This document shows positions 1 to 6,332 of a DNA stretch of 28,996 nt, one piece after another; the first letter of the stretch is position 1; the number at the start of each line of letters is the position of its first letter. The position numbers and the translations under genes were made by a program. Below the pieces are notes generated by a model. That model was not told the DNA's origin. It made no database searches and worked only from the letters and a program-made list of their open reading frames with translations. Source of the DNA: Hylemonella sp. UBA6679. GTDB lineage: Bacteria > Pseudomonadota > Gammaproteobacteria > Burkholderiales > Burkholderiaceae_C. The stretch covers positions 1 to 28,996 of the forward strand of contig DKJZ01000076.1 in the NCBI GenBank assembly GCA_002454975.1. Reading direction: 5' to 3'.

Positions 1-440
1 ACCAAAAAATTGTGTTTGACGATGGGGCGTGTGATGCCCACGGTGTCGCACTCTTGGAAAGCATCCAGGCCAATGGCGGCTGTGGGCACCTGGCCGGTGA
101 TGATCACCATCGGGATGGAGTCCATGTAGGCCGTGGCAATGCCGGTGATGGCGTTGGTGACACCGGGGCCGGAGGTGACCAGGGCCACGCCCACATCGCC
201 CGTGGCGCGGGCATAGCCATCGGCCGCGTGCACGGCGGCTTGCTCGTGACGCACCAAAATGTGCTGGATGGTGTCCTGTTTGTACAGGGCGTCGTAAATG
301 TGCAGCACAGCACCGCCGGGGTAACCCCAGAGGTATTGAACGTTTTCGGCCTGCAGGGCCTTGACCATGATTTCGGCACCGCGCAACTCGAGTTCGGCGC
401 GGGGCTCATGGTCAGAATGCGCGGGAGATGTCGCTTCCAT
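1..440 (-). CDS. ilvI: Acetolactate synthase large (catalytic) subunit, 5' part only
   Basis: Catalyses the ThDP-dependent condensation of pyruvate to acetolactate (or acetohydroxybutyrate), the first common step of valine, leucine and isoleucine synthesis in the cytoplasm. The N-terminal 146 residues are visible, and the gene runs off the left edge. The ThDP-binding (PYR) domain starts with GAEIMVKALQAENVQYLWGY and PGGAVLHIYDAL. It contains the catalytic-glutamate segment RHEQAAVHAADGYARATG (Glu66) and the very conserved TSGPGVTNAITGIATAYMDS. The ATG at 440 has an AAAGG ribosome-binding site about 7 bases upstream. The 20 residues before GAEI are a normal variable extension. It diverges from the sigma-factor operon. 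The small subunit ilvN would be expected downstream, outside the window. The sequence resembles E. coli IlvI more than IlvB; the symbol is a family-level choice. Confidence 0.95.
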   Translation of the reverse strand, partial: MEATSPAHSDHEPRAELELRGAEIMVKALQAENVQYLWGYPGGAVLHIYDALYKQDTIQHILVRHEQAAVHAADGYARATGDVGVALVTSGPGVTNAITGIATAYMDSIPMVIITGQVPTAAIGLDAFQECDTVGITRPIVKHNFL

Positions 441-591
441 GATGAACCTTTGTGAATTTCTCTAACGAAAAACCTTGGGTGCCCCTTCGCGAACGCTTGT
501 GGCGTTGCTGCAGGACTTAAGGCCGTGGACATGGGCGCATGGATTGCATCGCCGGACCTAGACCCGTTTGCCTTCAGATTTGCAATCGCGC

Positions 592-597
592 ATTATC
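592..597 (-). promoter_or_regulatory. Candidate -10 box of the ilvI promoter, giving a leader of about 145 nt
   Basis: On the minus strand GATAAT (five of six matches to TATAAT) lies about 150 bases before the ilvI start. A poor -35 candidate (TTTACG, 19-bp spacing) lies upstream. If it is used, the 5' leader is long. I looked for a branched-chain-rich leader peptide in it and found only a short non-ILV reading frame (MQSMRPCPRP) and a weak AACGC/GCGTT stem. Attenuation is therefore not supported by what I can see. Confidence 0.35.
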
Positions 598-648
598 GCA
601 TTGATTGCCAAGCGCTCGTAAATACTTGAGAGCCTCACACCAGCTTGG

Positions 649-657
649 TGCCATAAT
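649..657 (+). promoter_or_regulatory. Candidate extended -10 promoter of the sigma-factor operon
   Basis: TGC followed by CATAAT forms an extended -10 element (TG-n-CATAAT) about 55 bases before the TTG start of the sigma factor. No convincing -35 sits at 16-18 bp spacing, which is typical for extended -10 promoters. A small inverted repeat CACCA-gct-TGGTG overlaps the upstream side (638-650) and could bind a regulator. There is no obvious ECF-type GGAAC/TGAAC -35 at suitable spacing, so autoregulation is not evident. Confidence 0.4.
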
Positions 658-712
658 CGCGCCCAAAGAGCCTACCCCACCCACCCAAACTCCCGGTCAT
701 CGGGCCTGAACT

Positions 713-1279
713 TTGGCTTCTGCGCAAGAGCTTTCAGACTTCCTCAAGGACAATGAAAAGCGTGCTTTCAAACGGGCGTACTACCACGTGCGCAACGAGG
801 AGGCGGCGCTCGACATCGTTCAAGACAGCATGATGAAACTCGTTGAGCACTACAGCCACAAGGGGCTTGATGAGTTGCCCATGCTGTTTCAGCGCATCTT
901 GAGCAACACCATGCTGGACTGGTTCCGGCGGCAAAAGACGCGCAACGCCCTGTTCTCCAACATGAGCGACTTTGAGGTGGACGGGGACGACGGCAGTTTT
1001 GATGTGCTGGAGAGCCTGACCGTGGACGACCCCGGGTCACGCACCGAAAGCGCAGAAACCAGCACCGAGCGGGCACAAATACTGCTAGAAATTGAAAACG
1101 AAATTTTGGCCCTGCCAGCTCGTCAACGGGAAGCCTTCCTGCTGCGTTACTGGGAGGAGTTGGACGTGGCCGAGACGGCTGCGGCCATGGGCTGTTCCGA
1201 AGGCAGCGTCAAAACACACTGCTCCAGGGCGGTCCACGCTCTCTCCAAGGCCCTGAAAGCCAAAGGATTCCAACCATGA
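713..1279 (+). CDS. ECF-like RNA polymerase sigma factor (sigma70 regions 2 and 4)
   Basis: A 188-residue alternative sigma factor that would direct RNA polymerase to a specific promoter set. Region 2 covers about residues 12-77, with the core-binding segment ALDIVQDSMMKL and the promoter-melting / -10 recognition segment RILSNTMLDWFRRQK. An acidic, serine/threonine-rich linker (about 85-118) is longer than usual. Region 4 (about 126-182) holds the helix-turn-helix VAETAAAMGCSEGSVKTHCS preceded by ALPARQREAFLLRYW. The start is TTG at 713: an in-frame TGA at 707 excludes anything further upstream, and the N-terminus matches the Burkholderiales family. Its TGA overlaps the ATG of the next gene (ATGA), which implies translational coupling to the DUF3619 protein, its likely regulator. 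The target regulon is unknown. Confidence 0.9.
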   Translation: MASAQELSDFLKDNEKRAFKRAYYHVRNEEAALDIVQDSMMKLVEHYSHKGLDELPMLFQRILSNTMLDWFRRQKTRNALFSNMSDFEVDGDDGSFDVLESLTVDDPGSRTESAETSTERAQILLEIENEILALPARQREAFLLRYWEELDVAETAAAMGCSEGSVKTHCSRAVHALSKALKAKGFQP

Positions 1280-1728
1280 CACCACACAGCGACAACCGAC
1301 CCAGCAAGCACCGCCAGGCCCCAACGTCTGAAGACGTGTTCGGCCAGCGCCTGGCACGCCGCCTGTCCCAAGCCACCGATCAGCTGCCCCACGACATCAG
1401 CGAACGCCTGCGCGTGGCGCGTTTGCAGGCCCTGAGCCAGTTGCAACCCGCCCAAGCCTTGGTGCTCCAATCCTCTGGCGCTGCCGCCCTGCAAGGCGGC
1501 CCCAACACCTCGGTTTGGACACGCTGGGCCAGTTTGGCACCTTTGTTGGCATTGGCGGTGAGTTTGTTCGCCGTCAACATGGTCATTTCCGATGAGCGCG
1601 ACAATGAGCTGGCTGAAATCGACACCGCCTTGCTCACCGACGACCTGCCGCCCCACGCTTACACTGACCCAGGCTTTGTCCAGTTTTTGAAAATGCCGCT
1701 GGTCGAGCGCAGCACCTCCAACAATTGA
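1276..1728 (+). CDS. DUF3619 single-pass membrane protein, candidate anti-sigma factor
   Basis: A 150-residue protein of the DUF3619 family, which has no established function. It has a helical, charged N-terminal domain (about 18-55, with GQRLARRLSQATDQLPHDIS and ERLRVARLQAL). A linker follows, then one transmembrane helix at about 84-104 (WASLAPLLALAVSLFAVNMV) and an acidic C-terminal tail of about 45 residues. Arginine before the helix and DERDNE after it predict a cytoplasmic N-terminus and a periplasmic tail. Overlap with the sigma-factor stop (ATGA) and with the DUF3106 start (TTGA), together with this topology, is what one expects of an ECF anti-sigma factor. That role is inference. No zinc-binding HxxxCxxC motif of the ZAS type is present. 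Confidence 0.85.
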   Translation: MTPHSDNRPSKHRQAPTSEDVFGQRLARRLSQATDQLPHDISERLRVARLQALSQLQPAQALVLQSSGAAALQGGPNTSVWTRWASLAPLLALAVSLFAVNMVISDERDNELAEIDTALLTDDLPPHAYTDPGFVQFLKMPLVERSTSNN

Positions 1729-2555
1729 AAAAACTAGCCTTCAGTTTTAAGACACAACCCGAGCCCGACGTGAAACCCAAGCTACCCGCCACCCCCACAG
1801 CCAGCGTAAGCGCCCCAGCGCCTGCCGGCCTGCGGCGTGGCTTGGCCGTGTTGTTGGGTATCGTGGTGGTGCTTGCGGCTTTTTACGCTTTGCGCCCAGG
1901 CCAGTCGCCAGTTGCACCAGCCCCGGCTGCCCAAGCCCCAGCTGTTGCGATGAAGAGCACCCCTGTGGCCGCCAAAACCCCACCGACACCGGCCACGCCT
2001 CTGAACGCTGCCCCGGTTTGGAAAGACCTGACAGCCGACCAACGCGCCGCCCTCACGCCCTTGCAAGCCGTGTGGCCTGAACTTGCCAGCGACAGCAAAC
2101 GCAAGTGGATGCTGATGTCGAAAAACTTCCAGCAGATGTCGCCCGATGAGCAAACCAAGCTCCAAAGCCGCATGCGCGAATGGGTGAACCTGCCGCGGCA
2201 AGAGCGCATTGAGGCGCGCCAAAATTTCGTCGCCACCAAGAAAGTGCCCGCTGAGCTCAAAACCCAGCAATGGGAGGCTTACCAGCAACTCAGCACAGAA
2301 GAAAAGCAAAAGCTCGCGGCCCAAGCGCCTGCTGTGCGCCTCACGCCCGGCGTGGCCGTGGCCAAACCCGCCCAGGCCGAAAAATTGGCCGACGTGCCTG
2401 TGATCCAACACCCTTACGAAAAAGCCCCGGAGCCGGGCTTCAAATTGGCGGTCCCTTCGCAATCGGTGGACCCCAAAACGCTGCTGCCCACCGCAGCCCA
2501 GGTCAGCGAAACCCCTGGTTCCCTCGGCCCTACCACCAGCACCTCGACCCACTGA
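1725..2555 (+). CDS. DUF3106 membrane-anchored periplasmic helical protein
   Basis: A 276-residue protein of the DUF3106 family, function unknown. It has a short cytoplasmic N-terminus and one transmembrane helix at about 37-56, preceded by RR so that the C-terminus should be periplasmic. A Pro/Ala-rich linker (57-98) leads to a charged helical domain (99-200) and a proline-rich tail. The helical domain repeats a short motif: DLTADQRAAL, QMSPDEQTKL, NLPRQERIEA and QLSTEEKQKL. These resemble the LTxxQ-like repeats of periplasmic metal or stress sensors (CpxP, ZraP, CnrX). The start is TTG at 1725 overlapping the previous TGA (TTGA); a GTG at 1770 is the alternative. It is followed after 3 bases by the RDD gene. 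A periplasmic sensor acting on the DUF3619 protein is a hypothesis. Confidence 0.85.
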   Translation: MKKLAFSFKTQPEPDVKPKLPATPTASVSAPAPAGLRRGLAVLLGIVVVLAAFYALRPGQSPVAPAPAAQAPAVAMKSTPVAAKTPPTPATPLNAAPVWKDLTADQRAALTPLQAVWPELASDSKRKWMLMSKNFQQMSPDEQTKLQSRMREWVNLPRQERIEARQNFVATKKVPAELKTQQWEAYQQLSTEEKQKLAAQAPAVRLTPGVAVAKPAQAEKLADVPVIQHPYEKAPEPGFKLAVPSQSVDPKTLLPTAAQVSETPGSLGPTTSTSTH

Positions 2556-2558
2556 GCC

Positions 2559-3077
2559 ATGAGCCAACCTTCAGCAGGCACAAGGCCTGAGACTTTGCGT
2601 GCGCCTGGCCTTCGCCGACGCATGGCGTGCTGGATGTACGAAGGCATGCTCTTGTTCGGGGTGGTGTTTTTGGCCGGCTACCTCTTCAGCACCCTGTCGC
2701 AAACCCGCCATGCGCTGGACAATCGGCACGTGCAACAGGCATTTTTGTTTTTGGTTCTCGGCATTTACTTCACCTGGTTCTGGTCACGCGGGCAAACCCT
2801 GGCCATGAAAACGTGGAACATCCGCGTGGTTGACGCCCGCGGCCAGGCCCTCACCCAGCCCCGCGCTTTGCTGCGCTATGTGCTGAGCTGGCTGTGGTTT
2901 GTGCCGCCACTCATGGCCACGGCCGTGTTTGGCATCGGTGGCGCCCAAGCGGGTGTGATCTGGGTGGGTTGGGTGCTGGTGTGGGCCTTGCTCAGCCGCT
3001 TCCACACGCTGGGGCAATTCCCGCACGACGCTCTGGCCGGCACCCGTCTGGTGACCTCCGAGCCTTTGAGTCGCTAA
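2559..3077 (+). CDS. RDD family integral membrane protein
   Basis: A 172-residue protein with four hydrophobic segments (about residues 29-50, 62-80, 105-125 and 128-148). RDD family features include an arginine-rich N-terminus (LRRRMACWMYEGMLLFGVVF), the segment LAMKTWNIRVVDARGQALT after helix 2, and the C-terminal HDALAGTRLV. The aspartate usual in the first helix is replaced by the YEG segment. RDD proteins are poorly characterised, and some have been linked to ion transport. It is the last gene of the sigma-factor operon, 3 bases after the DUF3106 stop, so it may be the effector or the membrane sensor of the module. The ATG at 2559 is the natural start. Confidence 0.88.
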   Translation: MSQPSAGTRPETLRAPGLRRRMACWMYEGMLLFGVVFLAGYLFSTLSQTRHALDNRHVQQAFLFLVLGIYFTWFWSRGQTLAMKTWNIRVVDARGQALTQPRALLRYVLSWLWFVPPLMATAVFGIGGAQAGVIWVGWVLVWALLSRFHTLGQFPHDALAGTRLVTSEPLSR

Positions 3078-3147
3078 GTCGTCAAGTCGTCAAGTCGCAA
3101 AGACGCTGAGCAGCGAGGGCGTAAAGCAACTCAGCAGCGAAGACGCT
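3068..3147 (+). repeat. Degenerate octamer tandem array after the RDD gene
   Basis: From the last codons of the RDD gene about ten 8-base units follow each other in register. They are gagtcgct, aagtcgtc, aagtcgtc, aagtcgca, aagacgct, gagcagcg, agggcgta, aagcaact, cagcagcg and aagacgct. The loose consensus is RAGNCGNN. The array fills most of the first half of the RDD-dgkA gap. The rest of the gap (3148-3253) holds only a weak promoter candidate next to dgkA. Confidence 0.7.
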
Positions 3148-3241
3148 GAAGACCCCTTAGCTCCCCCACCCAAGGCTCAAAACCAAGGGCTTTCAAGCTC
3201 AGGGCGCCTCGACTGCGTCTACCAAGCCCCAGCGATTGGGT

Positions 3242-3247
3242 CACAAT
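3242..3247 (+). promoter_or_regulatory. Candidate -10 box immediately before dgkA
   Basis: CACAAT (four of six to TATAAT, including the key A and T) ends 6 bases before the ATG at 3254. If it is used, transcription would start at or next to the start codon. No good -35 is visible. The absence of a Shine-Dalgarno sequence before this ATG agrees with a leaderless transcript. Confidence 0.3.
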
Positions 3248-3253
3248 CTGAGC

Positions 3254-3646
3254 ATGCGCCCTGACGACCTGATCAACCCCCAAAAATCACGCACCGGCAC
3301 CAGCCGCATGTGGCATGCCTTGCTTTTTTCTTTGCAAGGTTTGCGCGCCGGCTGGGGTGAAACCGCCTTTCGCCAAGAAGCCTTGGCCAGCTTGGTGGCC
3401 CTGCCTGTTGCGTTTTGGCTGGGCAAGAGCTGGCTGGAAACGGCCGTGTTGGTCAGTGCCGTGGTGATGGTGATGGTGGTCGAGCTGCTCAACACCGCTG
3501 TTGAGAGCGTGGTGGACCGTGTTAGCCCCGAGTGGCACGCGCTGTCCAAGCGTGCCAAAGACATGGGCAGCGCCGCGGTGCTGCTCACCCTCACGCTGTG
3601 TGCCGGCATCTGGCTCACCGCACTTTGGCACAAGGTGGTGGCATGA
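3254..3646 (+). CDS. dgkA: Diacylglycerol kinase (DgkA type)
   Basis: Small integral-membrane kinase that phosphorylates diacylglycerol (or undecaprenol in some bacteria) to recycle lipid by-products of envelope synthesis. The 130 residues include RMWHALLFSLQGLRAGWGE, the FRQEA motif on the membrane surface, two central helices, and the catalytic signature ELLNTAVESVVDR (about 77-89). AKDMGSAAVLLTL leads into the last helix. Length and three-helix layout fit the family. I chose the ATG at 3254; a TTG at 3236 is possible but adds six poorly conserved residues. The TGA overlaps the ATG of the LOG-family gene (ATGA), so the two are probably cotranscribed. Confidence 0.93.
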   Translation: MRPDDLINPQKSRTGTSRMWHALLFSLQGLRAGWGETAFRQEALASLVALPVAFWLGKSWLETAVLVSAVVMVMVVELLNTAVESVVDRVSPEWHALSKRAKDMGSAAVLLTLTLCAGIWLTALWHKVVA

Positions 3647-4227
3647 GCCCTGCATTTTCTGTGGCGGTGTACTGCGGCTCGCGCCCGGGCAACTCGCCGG
3701 TGTATCAAGCCGTGGCCCAAGAGGTGGGCCACTGGATCGGCCACCACGGCGGACAACTTGTGTACGGTGGCGGCAAAGCCGGCCTGATGGGGGCTGTGGC
3801 TCAGGCCACGCGCGAGCGTGGTGGGCGTGTGGTGGGGGTCATCCCACAAAGCATGGTCGACAAAGAGTGGGCCAACCACGACTGTGACGAGCTGCACATC
3901 GTGCAAACCATGCACGAGCGCAAACGCATGATGGCCGACAGGGCCGATGCGTTTTTGGCCCTGCCTGGCGGCATAGGCACCTTTGAAGAACTCTTTGAGG
4001 TCTGGACCTGGCGCCAGCTGGGCTACCACGACAAACCCGTGGGCATCCTCAACACCGCAGGCTACTACCAAGACCTGCTGGCGTTTTTAGACAGCAGCGT
4101 GCGTGCGGGTTTCATGGGCCAGGCCCAAATGGCGCTGATTCAAAGCGGGAGCGATGCCCATAGCTTGCTCAAAGACCTGGTGCAAGCCGCTGGTTTCGCA
4201 CCCAAAGCGCGCAGCGAATTGCTCTGA
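3643..4227 (+). CDS. LOG-family nucleoside 5'-monophosphate phosphoribohydrolase (TIGR00730)
   Basis: A 194-residue Rossmann-fold protein of the LOG / TIGR00730 family. Characterised members cleave cytokinin riboside monophosphates or purine nucleotides such as AMP to base and ribose 5-phosphate. Both diagnostic motifs are present: the nucleotide-binding GGGKAGLMGAVA (about 42-53) and PGGIGTFEEL (108-117), with the catalytic-region MHERKRMM between them. The start at 3643 overlaps the dgkA stop (ATGA), and the residues from SVAVYCGSRPGNS align with the family N-terminus. Cytosolic. The substrate is not deducible from sequence alone. It converges on glnB with a 60-base gap that shows no recognisable terminator. 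Confidence 0.9.
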   Translation: MSPAFSVAVYCGSRPGNSPVYQAVAQEVGHWIGHHGGQLVYGGGKAGLMGAVAQATRERGGRVVGVIPQSMVDKEWANHDCDELHIVQTMHERKRMMADRADAFLALPGGIGTFEELFEVWTWRQLGYHDKPVGILNTAGYYQDLLAFLDSSVRAGFMGQAQMALIQSGSDAHSLLKDLVQAAGFAPKARSELL

Positions 4228-4287
4228 GCGCCTAAGACCTTCCGTGCTCAGGGCTCAGAACCTTGGGGCCTTGAGGGCTGCGGGCGT

Positions 4288-4626
4288 TTAAACCGCCGAT
4301 TCGTCGAGCTCACCGGTGCGGATGCGCACCACGCGCTCCACGGGCGTGACGAAGATCTTGCCATCGCCAATTTTGCCCGTGCGCGCCGCCTTGACGATGG
4401 CGTCCACGCAGCGGTCGACGTCGTCAGACTTCACCACCACCTCCACCTTCACCTTGGGCAAAAAATCCACCACGTACTCGGCGCCGCGGTAGAGCTCGGT
4501 ATGGCCCTTTTGACGGCCAAAACCCTTGACCTCGGTCACGGTCAAGCCGGTCACGCCCACATCGGCCAGCGCTTCGCGGACTTCCTCGAGTTTGAACGGT
4601 TTGAGAATGGCGGTGATTTGTTTCAT
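4288..4626 (-). CDS. glnB: Nitrogen regulatory protein PII (GlnB)
   Basis: A 112-residue trimeric signal protein that senses 2-oxoglutarate and ATP/ADP and relays nitrogen status to enzymes and kinases. It shows MKQITAILKPFKLEEVREAL at the N-terminus. The T-loop segment HTELYRGAEY carries Tyr51, the uridylylation site, and the B-loop segment TGKIGDGKIFV and the C-loop are intact. The start is ATG at 4626, with an AAGGA ribosome-binding site 8 bases upstream. It lies 20 bases after the nadE stop on the same strand and is probably cotranscribed with it. GlnB rather than GlnK is preferred because no amtB is adjacent. Confidence 0.96.
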   Translation of the reverse strand: MKQITAILKPFKLEEVREALADVGVTGLTVTEVKGFGRQKGHTELYRGAEYVVDFLPKVKVEVVVKSDDVDRCVDAIVKAARTGKIGDGKIFVTPVERVVRIRTGELDESAV

Positions 4627-4646
4627 CAAAGGGTCCTTGAAATGAA

Positions 4647-6332
4647 TTAAGCGCGGAACTTGCTGGTAATAGGATAACGCCAATCTTTGCCGAAACTGCG
4701 ATGGGTCACGCGAATACCCACGGGTGACTGGCGGCGTTTGTACTCATTGATCTTGATCAGCCGCGTCACCCGCTCCACATCGGCACGCGCAAAGCCCTGC
4801 GCAACGATGGCCTCGATGGGCTCGTCATTCTCCATGTAGCGCTGCAAAATCCCGTCGAGCACCTCGTAAGGCGGCAGGCTGTCTTGGTCTTTTTGGTCGG
4901 GCCGCAGCTCGGCACTGGGCGGGCGGGTGATGATGCGCTCGGGAATAGGGTCGTCCACCGTGCCGCAGGGGTTGTGGCTGTTGCGCCAGCGGCACAGGTC
5001 AAACACGGTGGTTTTCACCAGGTCTTTGATGACCGCAAAGCCCCCGGCCATGTCACCGTACAGCGTGCAGTAGCCCGTGGCCATCTCCGATTTGTTGCCG
5101 GTGGTCAGCACAATGCGCCCGCTCTTGTTGGACAAGGCCATGAGCAAGGTGCCGCGAATGCGCGCTTGGATGTTTTCTTCGGTGGCGTCTTCGGGCAGGC
5201 CAGCAAATTCAAACGCCAACGAGGCCTTGAAAGCCTCAAACTCCGGCACGATGGAAATTTCGTCGTACCGCACCCCCACGCGCTGGGCCATCTCGCGCGC
5301 GTCAATCCAACTGATGTCAGCGGTGTAGGGCGAAGGCATCATGACAGTGCGCACCTTCTCGGGCCCCAAGGCGTCCACAGCCACGGCCAGCACCAAGGCC
5401 GAGTCCACCCCACCCGACAAACCAATGATGACGCCCGGGAAACCGTTTTTACCAATGTAGTCACGCACGCCCAGCACCAACGCATCCCACAAGTCGGCCA
5501 GCAAATCGCGGGCAGGCTCGACCGGCCCACTCAGTACGGGCGCTATGGTTTCAGGAGCATCTTTGTCAAGCTGGACGCTGACTGAGAACATGTTTTCTTT
5601 GAAACTTGGGGCGCGGGCTGCCACCGAACCGTCGGCATTCAGGGCAAATGAATGGCCCTCAAACACCACCTCGTCTTGCCCACCCACCAGGTGCGCGTAC
5701 ACCAGCGGCAAGCCGCAATCCTGGACGCGCTGGCGCATTTGCGACTCGCGCTCGAGCCCCTTGCCCGCATGGAAAGGCGATGCGTTGATGACCGCCAGCA
5801 GCTGCGCACCCGCAGCGCGGGCCTGCTGGGCTGGCTCGTCAAACCAAGCGTCTTCGCAAATCAACAGCCCCACGCGCAGGCCACCGACCGCCACCACGCA
5901 AGGGCTGCTGCCCGGCGTGAAATAACGGCGCTCATCAAAAACCTGGTAGTTGGGCAGCTCGCGCTTGGCATACGTGGCCACCACCTGGCCTTCGCGCAGC
6001 ACACTGGCGGCATTGTGCAGACCCGGCACCGACACCGAGCGGCCGCGCTGGGCTTGGCCAAAACGCTGCGGGTGGCCCACCACCACGCTGAGGTCTTTTA
6101 ACCCGGCCAGGGCGCGGGCCACCGTTTTCAGGGCATCATCACAGGCATCGAGAAACGCTGGGCGCAAGAACAAATCTTCGCAGGCGTAGCCGCAAATCGA
6201 GAGCTCGGGCGTGAGCACCAGCCTGGCCCCTTGGGCATAAGCTTCGGTGGCGGCTTCGATGATTTTTTGTGCGTTGCCGGGCAGGTCCCCCACGACGAAA
6301 TTGAGCTGGGCCACACAGAGGGTGAGATTCAT
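4647..6332 (-). CDS. nadE: Glutamine-dependent NAD+ synthetase
   Basis: Converts deamido-NAD+ to NAD+ with ATP, taking ammonia from glutamine; last step of NAD biosynthesis, cytosolic. The 561 residues have two domains. The N-terminal nitrilase-type glutaminase has the Glu43-Lys123-Cys159 triad (TPELSICGY, KRELPNYQVFDE, LLICEDAWF). The C-terminal synthetase has the P-loop-like SGGVDS (306-311), the TTGNKSEMATGYCTLYGD segment and the C-terminal DWRYPITSKFRA. Everything needed for catalysis is visible. The ATG at 6332 overlaps the ATG of the divergent gene through a shared CATG. It is followed by glnB. PII proteins are known to bind glutamine-dependent NadE in Azospirillum, which makes the pairing meaningful. 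Confidence 0.96.
   Translation of the reverse strand: MNLTLCVAQLNFVVGDLPGNAQKIIEAATEAYAQGARLVLTPELSICGYACEDLFLRPAFLDACDDALKTVARALAGLKDLSVVVGHPQRFGQAQRGRSVSVPGLHNAASVLREGQVVATYAKRELPNYQVFDERRYFTPGSSPCVVAVGGLRVGLLICEDAWFDEPAQQARAAGAQLLAVINASPFHAGKGLERESQMRQRVQDCGLPLVYAHLVGGQDEVVFEGHSFALNADGSVAARAPSFKENMFSVSVQLDKDAPETIAPVLSGPVEPARDLLADLWDALVLGVRDYIGKNGFPGVIIGLSGGVDSALVLAVAVDALGPEKVRTVMMPSPYTADISWIDAREMAQRVGVRYDEISIVPEFEAFKASLAFEFAGLPEDATEENIQARIRGTLLMALSNKSGRIVLTTGNKSEMATGYCTLYGDMAGGFAVIKDLVKTTVFDLCRWRNSHNPCGTVDDPIPERIITRPPSAELRPDQKDQDSLPPYEVLDGILQRYMENDEPIEAIVAQGFARADVERVTRLIKINEYKRRQSPVGIRVTHRSFGKDWRYPITSKFRA

Noticed and set aside
104..532. 142-residue minus-strand reading frame overlapping the ilvI start
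   Set aside because: It lies in another frame over the conserved ilvI coding sequence, has no family features, and ilvI accounts for the region.
441..600. Leader-peptide attenuator for ilvI
   Set aside because: No run of Ile/Leu/Val codons and no alternative stem pair or terminator could be found in the leader.
4228..4287. Bidirectional terminator between the LOG gene and glnB
   Set aside because: Only imperfect repeats (CTCAGGGC / GCCTTGAG) without a T-run.
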